Shown here: one piece after another, positions 22,836 through 30,343 of the stretch
Layout of the letters: each line of letters begins with the position of its first letter
Numbering within the stretch: the first letter of the stretch is position 1
Assembly: GCA_009840695.1 (NCBI GenBank)
Contig: VXNG01000038.1
Coordinates: 1-30,344, forward strand
From: Acidimicrobiaceae bacterium
GTDB lineage: Bacteria; Actinomycetota; Acidimicrobiia; Acidimicrobiales; Aldehydirespiratoraceae
Direction of reading: 5' to 3'
DNA length: 30,344 nt
Position numbers and translations under genes: made by a program
The notes under the pieces: model-generated
The model's input: the letters and a program-made list of their open reading frames with translations, nothing else
What the model was told of the DNA's origin: nothing
Databases searched by the model: none

Positions 22836-23627
22836 TCAGGCGGCAGTCGATATCGACTGGCGCCCGTAGAGGATGCGCAGGACGAGTCGCTCTATCGCGC
22901 TGACAACCCAGAACAGCGCGATGGACATGAACGACAGGTACAGGATGGCCGCAAAGACGATGGTGGTCTTGAAGACACCCAGGGATCGGATGATCAGCGG
23001 GCCCATGCCTTCATGGGCGCCGACCCACTCGGCTACGAGGGCGCCCACCACGGCCAGAACGCAGCCGTTCTTCAAGCCGGCGAACATGAACGGCACCGCG
23101 GCGGGGAGCCGGACCTTGAACAGCGTCTGCCAGCGGCCGGCCTCCAGGGAGTACATCAGGTCGAGGTACTCGGACTCGAGTGATCGCATCCCAGCGTGGG
23201 TGTTGATGAGTATCGGGAAGAAGCAGAGCAGCGCGGCCACGAGGATCTTCGGAAGGAGGGTGAAGCCGAACCACAGGATCAGCAGGGGAGCGATGGCCAG
23301 CGTGGGGATTGCTTGCGACACCACCGCATAGGGCATCACGGCCTTCTCGAGGATCTTCGATTCCTGCGCCACCACCCCGAGGGTCCATCCGACTGCAGTT
23401 GCCAGCAGCAGCCCGTAGATCGCCTCTTTGAGTGTCACCCATGCCGCCGGCCAGAGCGTCTGGACATCTGTGAACGCAGCGACGATCACGTCGGGCGTGT
23501 CCGGCACGAGGAAGGTGGGCTGGCCGGAGATCCGCCGCCAGAGCTCGTAGGCCACGAACAGCACGGTCAGCGCGAGCAGCGGTCCGCCGACGGTGCGCAC
23601 CAGGTTGCCGATCCGTGCTCTCGACAC
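22836..23627 (-). CDS. ABC transporter permease, TauC/SsuC type (second of a pair)
   Basis: A 263-residue permease with about six membrane segments, including GPLLALTVLFVAYELW, YGLLLATAVGWTLGVV, IPTLAIAPLLILWFGFT, ILVAALLCFFPILIN and FAAILYLSFMSIALFWVVSAI. The coupling loop is SLEAGRWQTLFKVRLPAAVPF. GTG 23627 has GAGGGGG upstream and lies 3 bases after the first permease's stop. Two different permeases in a row suggest a heterodimeric channel, unlike the single permease of the importer at 4030-7251. It is closer to the permease at 4881 in its conserved blocks than random transporters would be. Confidence 0.92.
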   Translation of the reverse strand: MSRARIGNLVRTVGGPLLALTVLFVAYELWRRISGQPTFLVPDTPDVIVAAFTDVQTLWPAAWVTLKEAIYGLLLATAVGWTLGVVAQESKILEKAVMPYAVVSQAIPTLAIAPLLILWFGFTLLPKILVAALLCFFPILINTHAGMRSLESEYLDLMYSLEAGRWQTLFKVRLPAAVPFMFAGLKNGCVLAVVGALVAEWVGAHEGMGPLIIRSLGVFKTTIVFAAILYLSFMSIALFWVVSAIERLVLRILYGRQSISTAA

Positions 23628-23630
23628 CGC

Positions 23631-24470
23631 CTACCCCCTCGCTGCCGCGTTGGCACCCGAGCGCGCGCCCCGCGACAGGAAGTACCACCGCAGCGTCAAC
23701 CGCTCGAGGGCCGACACCACCAGGAACAGGCTGATAGCCATGGCTGCGCTGTAGGCCACGGCGGCCATCAGCCGCTCGGTTCGGTTGGACGTGACCGAGT
23801 CGATCATCATCCGCCCGATCCCACCGCCGCCGCCAACCCATTCGCCCACGATCGCCCCGATGACCGAGAGGACCACCGCATTCTTGGCGCCGATGAAGAT
23901 GTAGGGCAGCGCGGCCGGCAGCCTGAGCTTCGTGTACATCTGGACCGGGCCCGCGCCCAGCGACTTGAACAGCTGGCGCTCCGCTTCGGGGGTGATGGTC
24001 AGGCCGGCGGTGGTGTTGACCAGGGCCGGGAAGAAGCAGACGAACGCGGCTACCAGGACCTTCGGCGTGAGCGTGAACCCGTACCAGATTACGAAGAGCG
24101 GGGCCACCACCAGAGCGGGCATGGCCCGCACGCCCGCGATGACGGGCATCACCGCTCGCTCTACCGGCCGGCTGATCGAGAGGAGGATGCCGAGGAGGAT
24201 CCCCAGCCCGCAGCCGATGACGAAGCCGATGAGCACCTCCTGGAGAGTGATCCAGGAGGCGGGCAGGAACCGGTCGGTGGCGTCGGTGATGGCCTCGGCG
24301 ACGACGCTGTGGGCGGGAGGCAGCAGGTAGGGCTTGACGCCGGTTATCGGGACGAACAGCTCCCAGACAGCCAGGGCCAGCACGCCCGCGCCCACCGCGG
24401 GCAGCGCGTCCAGGACGCGGCCACCGATCCGGCGGCCGCGCCCTGAACTGGCTGAACCCTCGTCAGCCAC
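23631..24470 (-). CDS. ABC transporter permease, TauC/SsuC type (first of a pair)
   Basis: A 279-residue permease. Hydrophobic segments include LPAVGAGVLALAVWELFV, IGFVIGCGLGILLGILLSI, AMPALVVAPLFVIWYGFTL, VLVAAFVCFFPALVNTTAG and AMAISLFLVVSALERLTLR. The coupling loop is SLGAGPVQMYTKLRLPAALPY. GTG 24470 follows the lipoprotein stop by 36 bases, with a hairpin in between. It probably pairs with the next permease. No ATPase is in the operon; the one at 16650-17405 is the candidate. Confidence 0.92.
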   Translation of the reverse strand: MADEGSASSGRGRRIGGRVLDALPAVGAGVLALAVWELFVPITGVKPYLLPPAHSVVAEAITDATDRFLPASWITLQEVLIGFVIGCGLGILLGILLSISRPVERAVMPVIAGVRAMPALVVAPLFVIWYGFTLTPKVLVAAFVCFFPALVNTTAGLTITPEAERQLFKSLGAGPVQMYTKLRLPAALPYIFIGAKNAVVLSVIGAIVGEWVGGGGGIGRMMIDSVTSNRTERLMAAVAYSAAMAISLFLVVSALERLTLRWYFLSRGARSGANAAARG

Positions 24471-24474
24471 TGCC

Positions 24475-24490
24475 GGACTCTCGAGAGCCC
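24475..24490 (-). other. Intercistronic hairpin between lipoprotein and permease genes
   Basis: On the minus strand GGGCTC and GAGTCC, with inner TCGA, form a stem including one G-T pair. Such hairpins often protect the upstream binding-protein message or reduce expression of downstream permeases. The evidence is structural only. Confidence 0.35.
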
Positions 24491-24506
24491 GCGGTATTGA
24501 GGTCCC

Positions 24507-25934
24507 CTACTCCTGGGCAGTGAGCGCCTTGGTGATGTGCTCGTTGGTCATCACGTCCGACACCTGAACGGTGCTGTCCGCCTCGAGCAGCCCGCGCTCG
24601 ACGAGCCACGCCCGACCGGCCTCCCAGTCGGCCTCGACCAGCTTGCCCCACTGGCCGTTCTCGTCGAAGAAGTCGGCTCTCATCAAACCGGAGTGGTCGA
24701 TGTTGGTCTGCACCGCGAAGCCGTCGTTGATGCCGTGGAGCATGTTGGCCATGGCCTCAGTGGTGGCGTCGTCGCTGTAGGCGTAGGCGATGCCCCGATC
24801 GGTGGCCCGCAGGAACCGGCATGTTGCTGCCGGGTTGGCGTCGAGGAAAGCGTCGCTCGACACGAACAGCAGCCACGGATAGTTGGGCACTCCGTAGTCC
24901 CTGTACTCGAGGCGCACCAGGTCGAACGGGCCGCCGATGCCCTTCATGGACGCCGGGCTCGGAGCCACGCCGTAGGCGACGTCGATCGAGCCTTCCAGCA
25001 GCAGCGGAGCCCACGAGAAGCCCGGGTCGACGATGGTGATGTCGTCGCGGGTCATGCCCTCGCGCTCGAGCAGGGTGTCGAGGTAGGCGTTCTCGTCGAG
25101 TTTGGCCGTGGCGCCGATGGTCTTGCCCCGGAAGTCCTGGGGGCCCTCGATGCCGGCGTCGGGCAGCCAGAACAGGCTGGCCGACAGGTTCCGCTGGTGG
25201 GCGGCCACTGCCTTGACGTCGATGCCCGCGGCCCGGGCGGTGAACAGCGCCGGCACGTAGTTGATGGCGAAGTCGACCTGGTCGGCCGCCAGCATCTTCA
25301 GCGGCTCAGCGGCCGACGGCGGAGCGATGATGTCCACCTTGAGGCCTTCCTCGGCGTAGTAGCCCTGGTCGTCGGCCGCTACCAGCGCAGCCCAGCTCCA
25401 GTAGGCGAGCCAGTCCATCATGATGGTGACGGTGCTGGTCTCGTTCTCGCCGCCGCATGGATCGGTCGGGCCGGCGGCGGCCTCCTCGGCCGTCGCCGCG
25501 GCCTGGGCTGCCTCAGCCTGGGCTGCCTCCGCTGCAGCGGTGGCTGCCTGGGCCTCCTCGGCGGCCGCCATAGCCTCGGCCTCGGCCGCCTCGGCGGCGA
25601 CCTGGGCCTCCTGCAGCTGTGCCTCGAGCGCAGCCACAGCCTCCGGGTCCACCTGGCCTTCTGCCGCGGCCATTGCCTCCGCCAGAGCGGCTTCAAGAGC
25701 CGCTTCGGCTTCTGCGGCCGCCTCGGCGGCGGCGCTTGCCTCCGCTAGGGCAGCTGCGGCGTCCGCTTGGGCTGCCTCCAGGGCTGCGGTGTCGACCGCG
25801 GGCGCGGCGGGCGCGGGTGCGGGTGCGGGCTCCTCATCATCGCCGCAGGCTGCGGCAATCAAGGTGAAGGCGGCCAGGACGGCGACAAGTGTCACCAGCC
25901 ACGACCGACCTCCCGACCTGCGTATAGCTCCCAT
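24507..25934 (-). CDS. ABC substrate-binding lipoprotein with Ala-rich coiled-coil stalk (second copy)
   Basis: A 475-residue lipoprotein with the same plan as the one at 5836. The signal peptide ends at IAAA-C30. A P/A linker follows, then an Ala/Glu-rich stalk to about residue 158, broken by GQVDPEAVAALEAQL, the same motif as in the other protein. The NMT1/SsuA-like domain begins at C160: MMDWLAYWSWAALVAADDQG, YYAEEGLKVDIIAPPS, DQVDFAINYVPALF, IVDPGFSWAPLLLEG. C372 in CRFLRAT could pair with C160; the spacing is nearly identical to C162-C375 in the other copy. ATG 25934 is chosen because AAGGGGG at 25943-25949 precedes it; longer in-frame starts would cross the promoter. It is first in the minus-strand operon. 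The ligand is unknown. Confidence 0.92.
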   Translation of the reverse strand: MGAIRRSGGRSWLVTLVAVLAAFTLIAAACGDDEEPAPAPAPAAPAVDTAALEAAQADAAAALAEASAAAEAAAEAEAALEAALAEAMAAAEGQVDPEAVAALEAQLQEAQVAAEAAEAEAMAAAEEAQAATAAAEAAQAEAAQAAATAEEAAAGPTDPCGGENETSTVTIMMDWLAYWSWAALVAADDQGYYAEEGLKVDIIAPPSAAEPLKMLAADQVDFAINYVPALFTARAAGIDVKAVAAHQRNLSASLFWLPDAGIEGPQDFRGKTIGATAKLDENAYLDTLLEREGMTRDDITIVDPGFSWAPLLLEGSIDVAYGVAPSPASMKGIGGPFDLVRLEYRDYGVPNYPWLLFVSSDAFLDANPAATCRFLRATDRGIAYAYSDDATTEAMANMLHGINDGFAVQTNIDHSGLMRADFFDENGQWGKLVEADWEAGRAWLVERGLLEADSTVQVSDVMTNEHITKALTAQE

Positions 25935-25972
25935 TTTCGAGTCCCCCTTGTCTCTGGGTGTGAATGTGTCAG

Positions 25973-26001
25973 ACATTACATGAGCAAGGTGTGGTTGTCG
26001 A
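25973..26001 (-). promoter_or_regulatory. Candidate promoter of the minus-strand ABC/oxygenase operon
   Basis: On the minus strand TCGACA (26001-25996) and TAATGT (25978-25973) are 17 bases apart, each close to consensus. The leader to ATG 25934 would be about 30 bases and hold the ribosome site. It lies in the divergent gap with the sixth Rieske-type gene. Confidence 0.5.
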
Positions 26002-26032
26002 AGGCGACTCGCCTGGCCCGCAGGTCGTTCGG

Positions 26033-26038
26033 TAAGGT
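26033..26038 (+). promoter_or_regulatory. Weak -10-like element before Rieske copy 6
   Basis: TAAGGT fits TAnnnT and lies 32 bases before the ATG at 26071. No -35 at the proper spacing is visible. Confidence 0.2.
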
Positions 26039-26070
26039 GCGCGGGGGTCCGCGATCGCAGGAGGGCGAGC

Positions 26071-27066
26071 ATGTTGACCGCGACATCGGCTGGTATGGAT
26101 CTGAAACCGTTGAGGCGTTTCTGGCATCCGGTGGCCGAGTCCGCATGGGTGGGGGACTCGCCGTATGCGGTGACGTTGCTGGGTGAGGGCCTGGTGCTGT
26201 TCCGGTCCGGCGGGAAGGTGAGGTGCTTCTCCGACCTGTGCGTGCATCGGGGGACGCGCCTGTCGTTGGGCTGGGTGACCGACGACGGGTGCCTGCAGTG
26301 TCCGTACCACGGCTGGAAATACGACGCCGAGGGGACGTGTGTGCTGATCCCGTCCCAGCCGGCTGATGCTCAGCGGATCCCGCCGCGGGCTCGGGCGGTC
26401 GCGTACGGCTGCGAGGAGCGGTACGGGCTGGTGTGGGTCGCGCTGGAGGATCCCTTGAAGCCCCTGCCCGAGTACCCATGGCTGGATGATTCCGAGTTCC
26501 ACACCTGGAGCAAGTTCTGCGGGATCCGGGAGGCAGGGGCGGCCCGGTTCGCGGAGAACGCGCTGGACCTGGCCCATCTGGACTTCGTGCACCCCGGGTT
26601 GCTGGGGTCCCCCGGCGACACGGTGATCGAGCCCTATGACGTCGAGATCGTCGACGGTGTCGTCTTCATGCGCTACACCAAGCGGTCGGTCGGTCCGGAG
26701 ACGTTCGCCGACGGCGTTGAAACCGTCAGTCACGAGATCCGGGTGGAGATGCCCTACACGTTCACACTGATCTTCACGGGCGAACGGGGCACCACCACGA
26801 TCTGGGGCCTTCATCATCCGATCGACGAGCATCGCTGCGCGCTGTGGCGCTACGAGTCGCGCAACCACTCTCTCGACACTCCCGATCAGGAGTTCATCGA
26901 CTTCCTCGACCTGCTGCTGCCCCAGGACAAGGACATCATCGAGAGCCAGCGGCCTCACATGGTTCCCGTGGACTTGACGGAGGAGCTTCACGTCAAGGTG
27001 GCCGACGCGGGTGCCATCGCCTATCGCCGCATGCTCAAGGAGGAACTGGGCGTCGCCTTCGTCTGA
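26071..27066 (+). CDS. Rieske non-heme iron oxygenase, VanA-like alpha subunit (copy 6)
   Basis: A 331-residue oxygenase very close to copy 2 (13762): C57-x-H59, C77-x2-H80, N163, D166, H169, H174 and D286 all fall at the same residue numbers, and the DNA over the cluster motifs is nearly the same, mostly with synonymous changes. AGGAGG at 26059-26064 is 6 bases from ATG 26071. Unlike copies 1 and 2 it has no SnoaL-like gene touching it, though one lies at 28072. It is divergent from the second ABC lipoprotein and stands alone, so it may be separately induced by the same substrate. Confidence 0.93.
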   Translation: MLTATSAGMDLKPLRRFWHPVAESAWVGDSPYAVTLLGEGLVLFRSGGKVRCFSDLCVHRGTRLSLGWVTDDGCLQCPYHGWKYDAEGTCVLIPSQPADAQRIPPRARAVAYGCEERYGLVWVALEDPLKPLPEYPWLDDSEFHTWSKFCGIREAGAARFAENALDLAHLDFVHPGLLGSPGDTVIEPYDVEIVDGVVFMRYTKRSVGPETFADGVETVSHEIRVEMPYTFTLIFTGERGTTTIWGLHHPIDEHRCALWRYESRNHSLDTPDQEFIDFLDLLLPQDKDIIESQRPHMVPVDLTEELHVKVADAGAIAYRRMLKEELGVAFV

Positions 27067-27093
27067 GCGGCCGGTTGAGGACGGGAGGTGGCG

Positions 27094-27990
27094 TCAGCCG
27101 GCGCCGTGGTAGGTGATCAGTCCAGCCCCTACGACGACGAGGGTCGCCCCGACGATGACGTGAGGCCGGACCGTCTCCAGTGTGCGGTTGAACAGCATGG
27201 TCAGCAGGATGATGAAGACCATCTGAGTCTGGATCAGCAGGACCACCACGGAGACATCGCCCTCCCCGAGGGCCAGGAAGTGCAGGACTTGGGCGACAGC
27301 TCCGATGGTGGCGGCGATCACATACCATCTGACGGCCGGCCTCGACAGCGACATCACCGATCGCCGGAATCGGGGCTCGACGAACAGCGCTCCCATGACC
27401 GCCAGGGACGTGACGTAGGTGATGAGGTTGCCGAGCAGTGGGAAGGGAGCCCGGTCCAGGGCCGACTTGATGAAGATCGGAGCCAGGCCCCAGCAGGCCG
27501 CCGAGCCTAGGGCCAGCAGGATGCCGCGCGAGGTCCCGGACTGCGGTTCGGAAGCGAGCGCGCTCCTGGCTTCCCCCCGGGCGAGCACGATCGGACCCGA
27601 GATCACCAGCAAGGCTCCGACCGCCATGAGCAGACCGATCTGTTCGCCCAGGACCGACGCCGCCAGCACCAGCGAGAAGACCGGGTAGGTCCCCACCACG
27701 ACACTCGTTCGGGAGCTGCCGATCAGGCTGATGGCGGTGTAGAAGAGCCCGCCGCCGATGACGAACTCGGCCAACCCGGCCAGTGCGAACAGACCTGCCG
27801 CCGACCCGATCTCGGAGTAGTGGCGGTACTCGCCGCCGGCCAGCACGATCACGGCGATTATCGGGAGGCTCACCACCGCCGAGACGAGCAGGCCCGCCAG
27901 GGGAGGGCCCTGGGCCGTGGCCCGGCGCAGGGCGATGGCGTTCAACGCGAAGAGGATCGCGGCCGAGAGGGAGAGTACAACAGCCAGCAT
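27094..27990 (-). CDS. EamA/DMT-family transporter
   Basis: A 298-residue membrane protein with two EamA repeats and about ten hydrophobic segments, from VVLSLSAAILFALNAIAL to VIVGATLVVVGAGLITY. The end of the first repeat, SVLGEQIGLLMAVGALLVISG, is typical of the family. EamA proteins usually export amino acids, metabolites or similar small solutes. ATG 27990 gives the first segment directly. It converges with Rieske copy 6, 27 bases apart, and is divergent from the SnoaL-like gene. The substrate is not known. Confidence 0.88.
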   Translation of the reverse strand: MLAVVLSLSAAILFALNAIALRRATAQGPPLAGLLVSAVVSLPIIAVIVLAGGEYRHYSEIGSAAGLFALAGLAEFVIGGGLFYTAISLIGSSRTSVVVGTYPVFSLVLAASVLGEQIGLLMAVGALLVISGPIVLARGEARSALASEPQSGTSRGILLALGSAACWGLAPIFIKSALDRAPFPLLGNLITYVTSLAVMGALFVEPRFRRSVMSLSRPAVRWYVIAATIGAVAQVLHFLALGEGDVSVVVLLIQTQMVFIILLTMLFNRTLETVRPHVIVGATLVVVGAGLITYHGAG

Positions 27991-28071
27991 CTAGACCGAA
28001 CGAGCGCTATCGCCTCCCGGGGCGCGGTAATGGCGATGGTACGCTCCGCCCGTGAGCGGCCGCCAATCCTG

Positions 28072-28107
28072 ATGAGCGAGCCCGATCTGATGAGTGAGCC
28101 CGACAAC
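28072..28107 (+). repeat. Tandem 18-base duplication at the start of the SnoaL-like gene
   Basis: ATGAGCGAGCCCGATCTG is followed at once by a copy with three base differences starting at 28090. Each begins with an ATG in frame, giving two candidate starts. Confidence 0.75.
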
Positions 28108-28518
28108 CTCGTACTGGCCCGCCGGGTGATGGACGAACTGTTCAACACCGGGAATCTCTCAGTCGCCGACGAGTTGTTCGCGGCCGATGTGGTTGATCAC
28201 GGCGCTCCGCCCGGACTCCAGTCCCGGGGCCGGGACGGAGTCAAGGAGTCGGTGGCGAACCTGCACCTCGCCTTTCCCGACATCCAGTACGTCATCGAGG
28301 ACGAGTGGGCCATCGATGATCTGGTCATCCATCGAACGACCGGGCGGGGCACGATGAGAGGCGAGTACCTCGGGTTCGCGCCCACCGGACGGGGTGCCGA
28401 GTGGCCGGGCATCCACATCCTCCGGTTCGCCGACGGTCGGATAGTTGATCACTGGGGTGTCGGCGACCGGCTCTCGATGATGCAGCAACTGGGAATCGTC
28501 CCCGTACACGAGGCCTGA
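28072..28518 (+). CDS. SnoaL-like polyketide cyclase/ester cyclase family protein
   Basis: A 148-residue NTF2-fold protein of the ester-cyclase type: RRVMDELFNTGNLSVADELFAADVVDHG, GRDGVKESVANLHLAFPD, then VIHRTTGRGTMRGEYLGFAPTGRGAEWPGI and ILRFADGRIVDHWGVGD. It is distinct from the two smaller SnoaL-like proteins. ATG 28072 and ATG 28090 begin two nearly identical 18-base units (MSEPDL, MSEPDN), so either could be used; neither has a good ribosome site. It stands between divergent and convergent neighbours, so it is monocistronic. Its activity cannot be predicted beyond a small-molecule isomerase, cyclase or hydrolase. Confidence 0.82.
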   Translation: MSEPDLMSEPDNLVLARRVMDELFNTGNLSVADELFAADVVDHGAPPGLQSRGRDGVKESVANLHLAFPDIQYVIEDEWAIDDLVIHRTTGRGTMRGEYLGFAPTGRGAEWPGIHILRFADGRIVDHWGVGDRLSMMQQLGIVPVHEA

Positions 28519-28533
28519 TCCACCCGCTCGAGG

Positions 28534-29712
28534 TCAGGAGATCGCGGCGTCCAGCTGGTCGCGGGTCAGGTCGATGCCGAAGCCTGGCGCGTCGCTGGGG
28601 ACCAGCCAGCCGTCGGCGGGGATGGCCATCCCGGGTGTCGAACGCCACGCACCCATCAGCGACTCTCCGGGCCCGCAGCCCACGAACATCTCCGCCCAGC
28701 GATTGCCGGGCAGCCCGTGGCAGAGGTGCTGGCCGTAGGAGTCGTTGCAGCCGCCGTGGAGGGCCAACTCGATGCCGGCCGCGGCCGCAACGGCCGCGAT
28801 CCTGAGAACAGCGGTGGCGCCTCCCACCCACTGGATGTCCGGCTGGACCACGTCGACGAGGCGCTGCGCGGCGGCGTGAGCAAAGGCGCGGTCGGTGTAC
28901 CAGCGCTCACCGGCGGCCAGCATCTGCGAGGGCAGGCGCCGGCGAACGTCGGCATAGCCGGGCCAGTCGTCGGGCTGGGCGTAGTCCTCGATCCACGTGA
29001 GGCGGTAGGGCTGCATCGCCTCGCCCAGCCGCACCGCGTAGGACGCGTCGAGCACCGGCCAGCAGTCGAGCATGATGTCGGCGTCCGGTCCCAGTTCGGC
29101 GCGGGCATCGGCCACCAGACGCTCGGTCTCGGTGATGCCGGCGGTGGCCGCTCCCGAGCCTGCACCGCAGGCCAGCTTGAAGGCGTCGAAGCCCCGGTCC
29201 CGCAGGTCGTCGAGGTCGTTGCCGGTGGCGTAGCAGCGGGTCCGGTCCCGGGCCGGGCCGCCGACAAGTGCGTATGCGGGAACGTCCAGGATCTTGCCCT
29301 TCAGGTCCCACAGGGCCAGGTCCACCGCGCTCACCGCGAACGAGGCGAGACCGGATGCGCCGATGGTGCTGTTGGCGCTGCGCATCATCATGTTCCACAG
29401 CTTCTCGGTGGCCAGCGCGGGCTCGCCGGCCAGCATGGGGGCGAAGAAGTCGTTGATGACGGGCACGATCGGGCCGGCCTGGCTGGTCATGCCCACGCCG
29501 AACGTGCCGTCGGAGGCGGTGGCCACGCACACCACCTCGCCCCACGGGGGTGCGAAGCGCCCGGCCTGCCCGGCGAAGGCCCGATCGTTCGACAGCGGGT
29601 GCATCAGCCCCCACGGATCCCAGGAGGCGGTGGCGGCCTGCGGTCGGCCCAGCACCTCGGGGCGTCGCAGCGGCGCCGCGACGATCTCGACGATCGTCGG
29701 TGTCACAGTCAC
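28534..29712 (-). CDS. Enolase-superfamily dehydratase (mandelate racemase/rhamnonate dehydratase-like)
   Basis: A 392-residue acid-sugar-type dehydratase or racemase. Metal ligands are the Asp in IMLDCWPV, the Glu in TWIEDY and the Glu in AAGERWY, and QPDIQWVGG and ELALHGG (probable base His) follow. The DCW, WIE, GE and QPD-W-GG set resembles L-rhamnonate dehydratase. The capping domain shows GQAGRFAPPWGEVVCVATA and GASGLASFAVSAVDLALWDLKGK. GTG 29712 is preceded by AGGGG, which lies in a hairpin. It probably forms an operon with the upstream peroxiredoxin. The substrate may be any acid sugar or related alpha-hydroxy acid. Confidence 0.88.
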   Translation of the reverse strand: MTVTPTIVEIVAAPLRRPEVLGRPQAATASWDPWGLMHPLSNDRAFAGQAGRFAPPWGEVVCVATASDGTFGVGMTSQAGPIVPVINDFFAPMLAGEPALATEKLWNMMMRSANSTIGASGLASFAVSAVDLALWDLKGKILDVPAYALVGGPARDRTRCYATGNDLDDLRDRGFDAFKLACGAGSGAATAGITETERLVADARAELGPDADIMLDCWPVLDASYAVRLGEAMQPYRLTWIEDYAQPDDWPGYADVRRRLPSQMLAAGERWYTDRAFAHAAAQRLVDVVQPDIQWVGGATAVLRIAAVAAAAGIELALHGGCNDSYGQHLCHGLPGNRWAEMFVGCGPGESLMGAWRSTPGMAIPADGWLVPSDAPGFGIDLTRDQLDAAIS

Positions 29713-29718
29713 TTTCTA

Positions 29719-29738
29719 CCCCTGCCGGCCAGCAGGGG
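29719..29738 (-). promoter_or_regulatory. Hairpin covering the ribosome site of the dehydratase gene
   Basis: CCCCTGC and GCAGGGG form a perfect 7-base-pair stem with a 6-base loop, between the peroxiredoxin stop and the dehydratase GTG. On the minus strand the second arm contains the AGGGG ribosome site, so the stem could limit translation. There is no T run to make it a usual terminator. Confidence 0.4.
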
Positions 29739-29746
29739 CGAGGGGC

Positions 29747-30343
29747 TCAGCTGCCGGGCTGCGGAATTACCCGCAGGTAGGGAAGGGGAGCCTCCCAGCC
29801 GTCGGGGTACTTCTCGGCGGCAGCCTCGTTGGAGACTGCGGGGACGATGATCACGTCCTCGCCCTGGTTCCAGTTGGCCGGTGTGGCCACCTGCTCCTGA
29901 GCGGTGAGCTGCACTGAGTCGAGCAGCCGCAGGATCTCGGCGAAGTTGCGGCCGGTGGTCATCGGGTAGGTGAGGGTGGCCTTGATCTTCTTGTCGGGGC
30001 CGATGATGAACACCGAGCGGGCGGTGGCGTTGTCGGCCGCGGTGCGTCCCTCGGACGTGTCGCCGGCGTCGGCCGGGAGCATGTCGTAGAGCTTCACCAC
30101 GTTGAGCCCGGGGTCGCCGATCAGCGGGTAGTTGACCGCGTTGCCGGTGGCCTTCTCGATGTCGGCCGACCAGCCGACGTGGTCGCTCACGCCGTCGACG
30201 CTGATGCCGATGATCTTGCAGTTGCGGGCCGCGAACTCCGACTTCAGGCCGGCCACCGCGCCCAGCTCAGTGGTGCAGACCGGGGTGAAATCCTTCGGGT
30301 GGGAGAACAGCAGCGCCCATCCGTCGCCGATCCACTCGTGGAA
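29747..30343 (-). CDS. 1-Cys peroxiredoxin, Prx6 type (5' partial)
   Basis: The gene runs off the window edge, so its start is not seen. The frame remains open from 30343 and contains the Prx6 active site SHPKDFTPVCTTELG with the peroxidatic cysteine, then ARNCKIIGISVDGVSDHVGW, NYPLIGDP, ARSVFIIGPDKKIKA, YPMTTGRNFAEILRLLDS and the C-terminal domain with VATPANWNQGEDVIIVP. The GTG at 30256 is not the true start. It reduces peroxides and alkyl hydroperoxides, useful next to many oxygenases that may leak peroxide. This link is inference, since Prx6 genes are widespread. Confidence 0.93.
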   Translation of the reverse strand, partial: FHEWIGDGWALLFSHPKDFTPVCTTELGAVAGLKSEFAARNCKIIGISVDGVSDHVGWSADIEKATGNAVNYPLIGDPGLNVVKLYDMLPADAGDTSEGRTAADNATARSVFIIGPDKKIKATLTYPMTTGRNFAEILRLLDSVQLTAQEQVATPANWNQGEDVIIVPAVSNEAAAEKYPDGWEAPLPYLRVIPQPGS

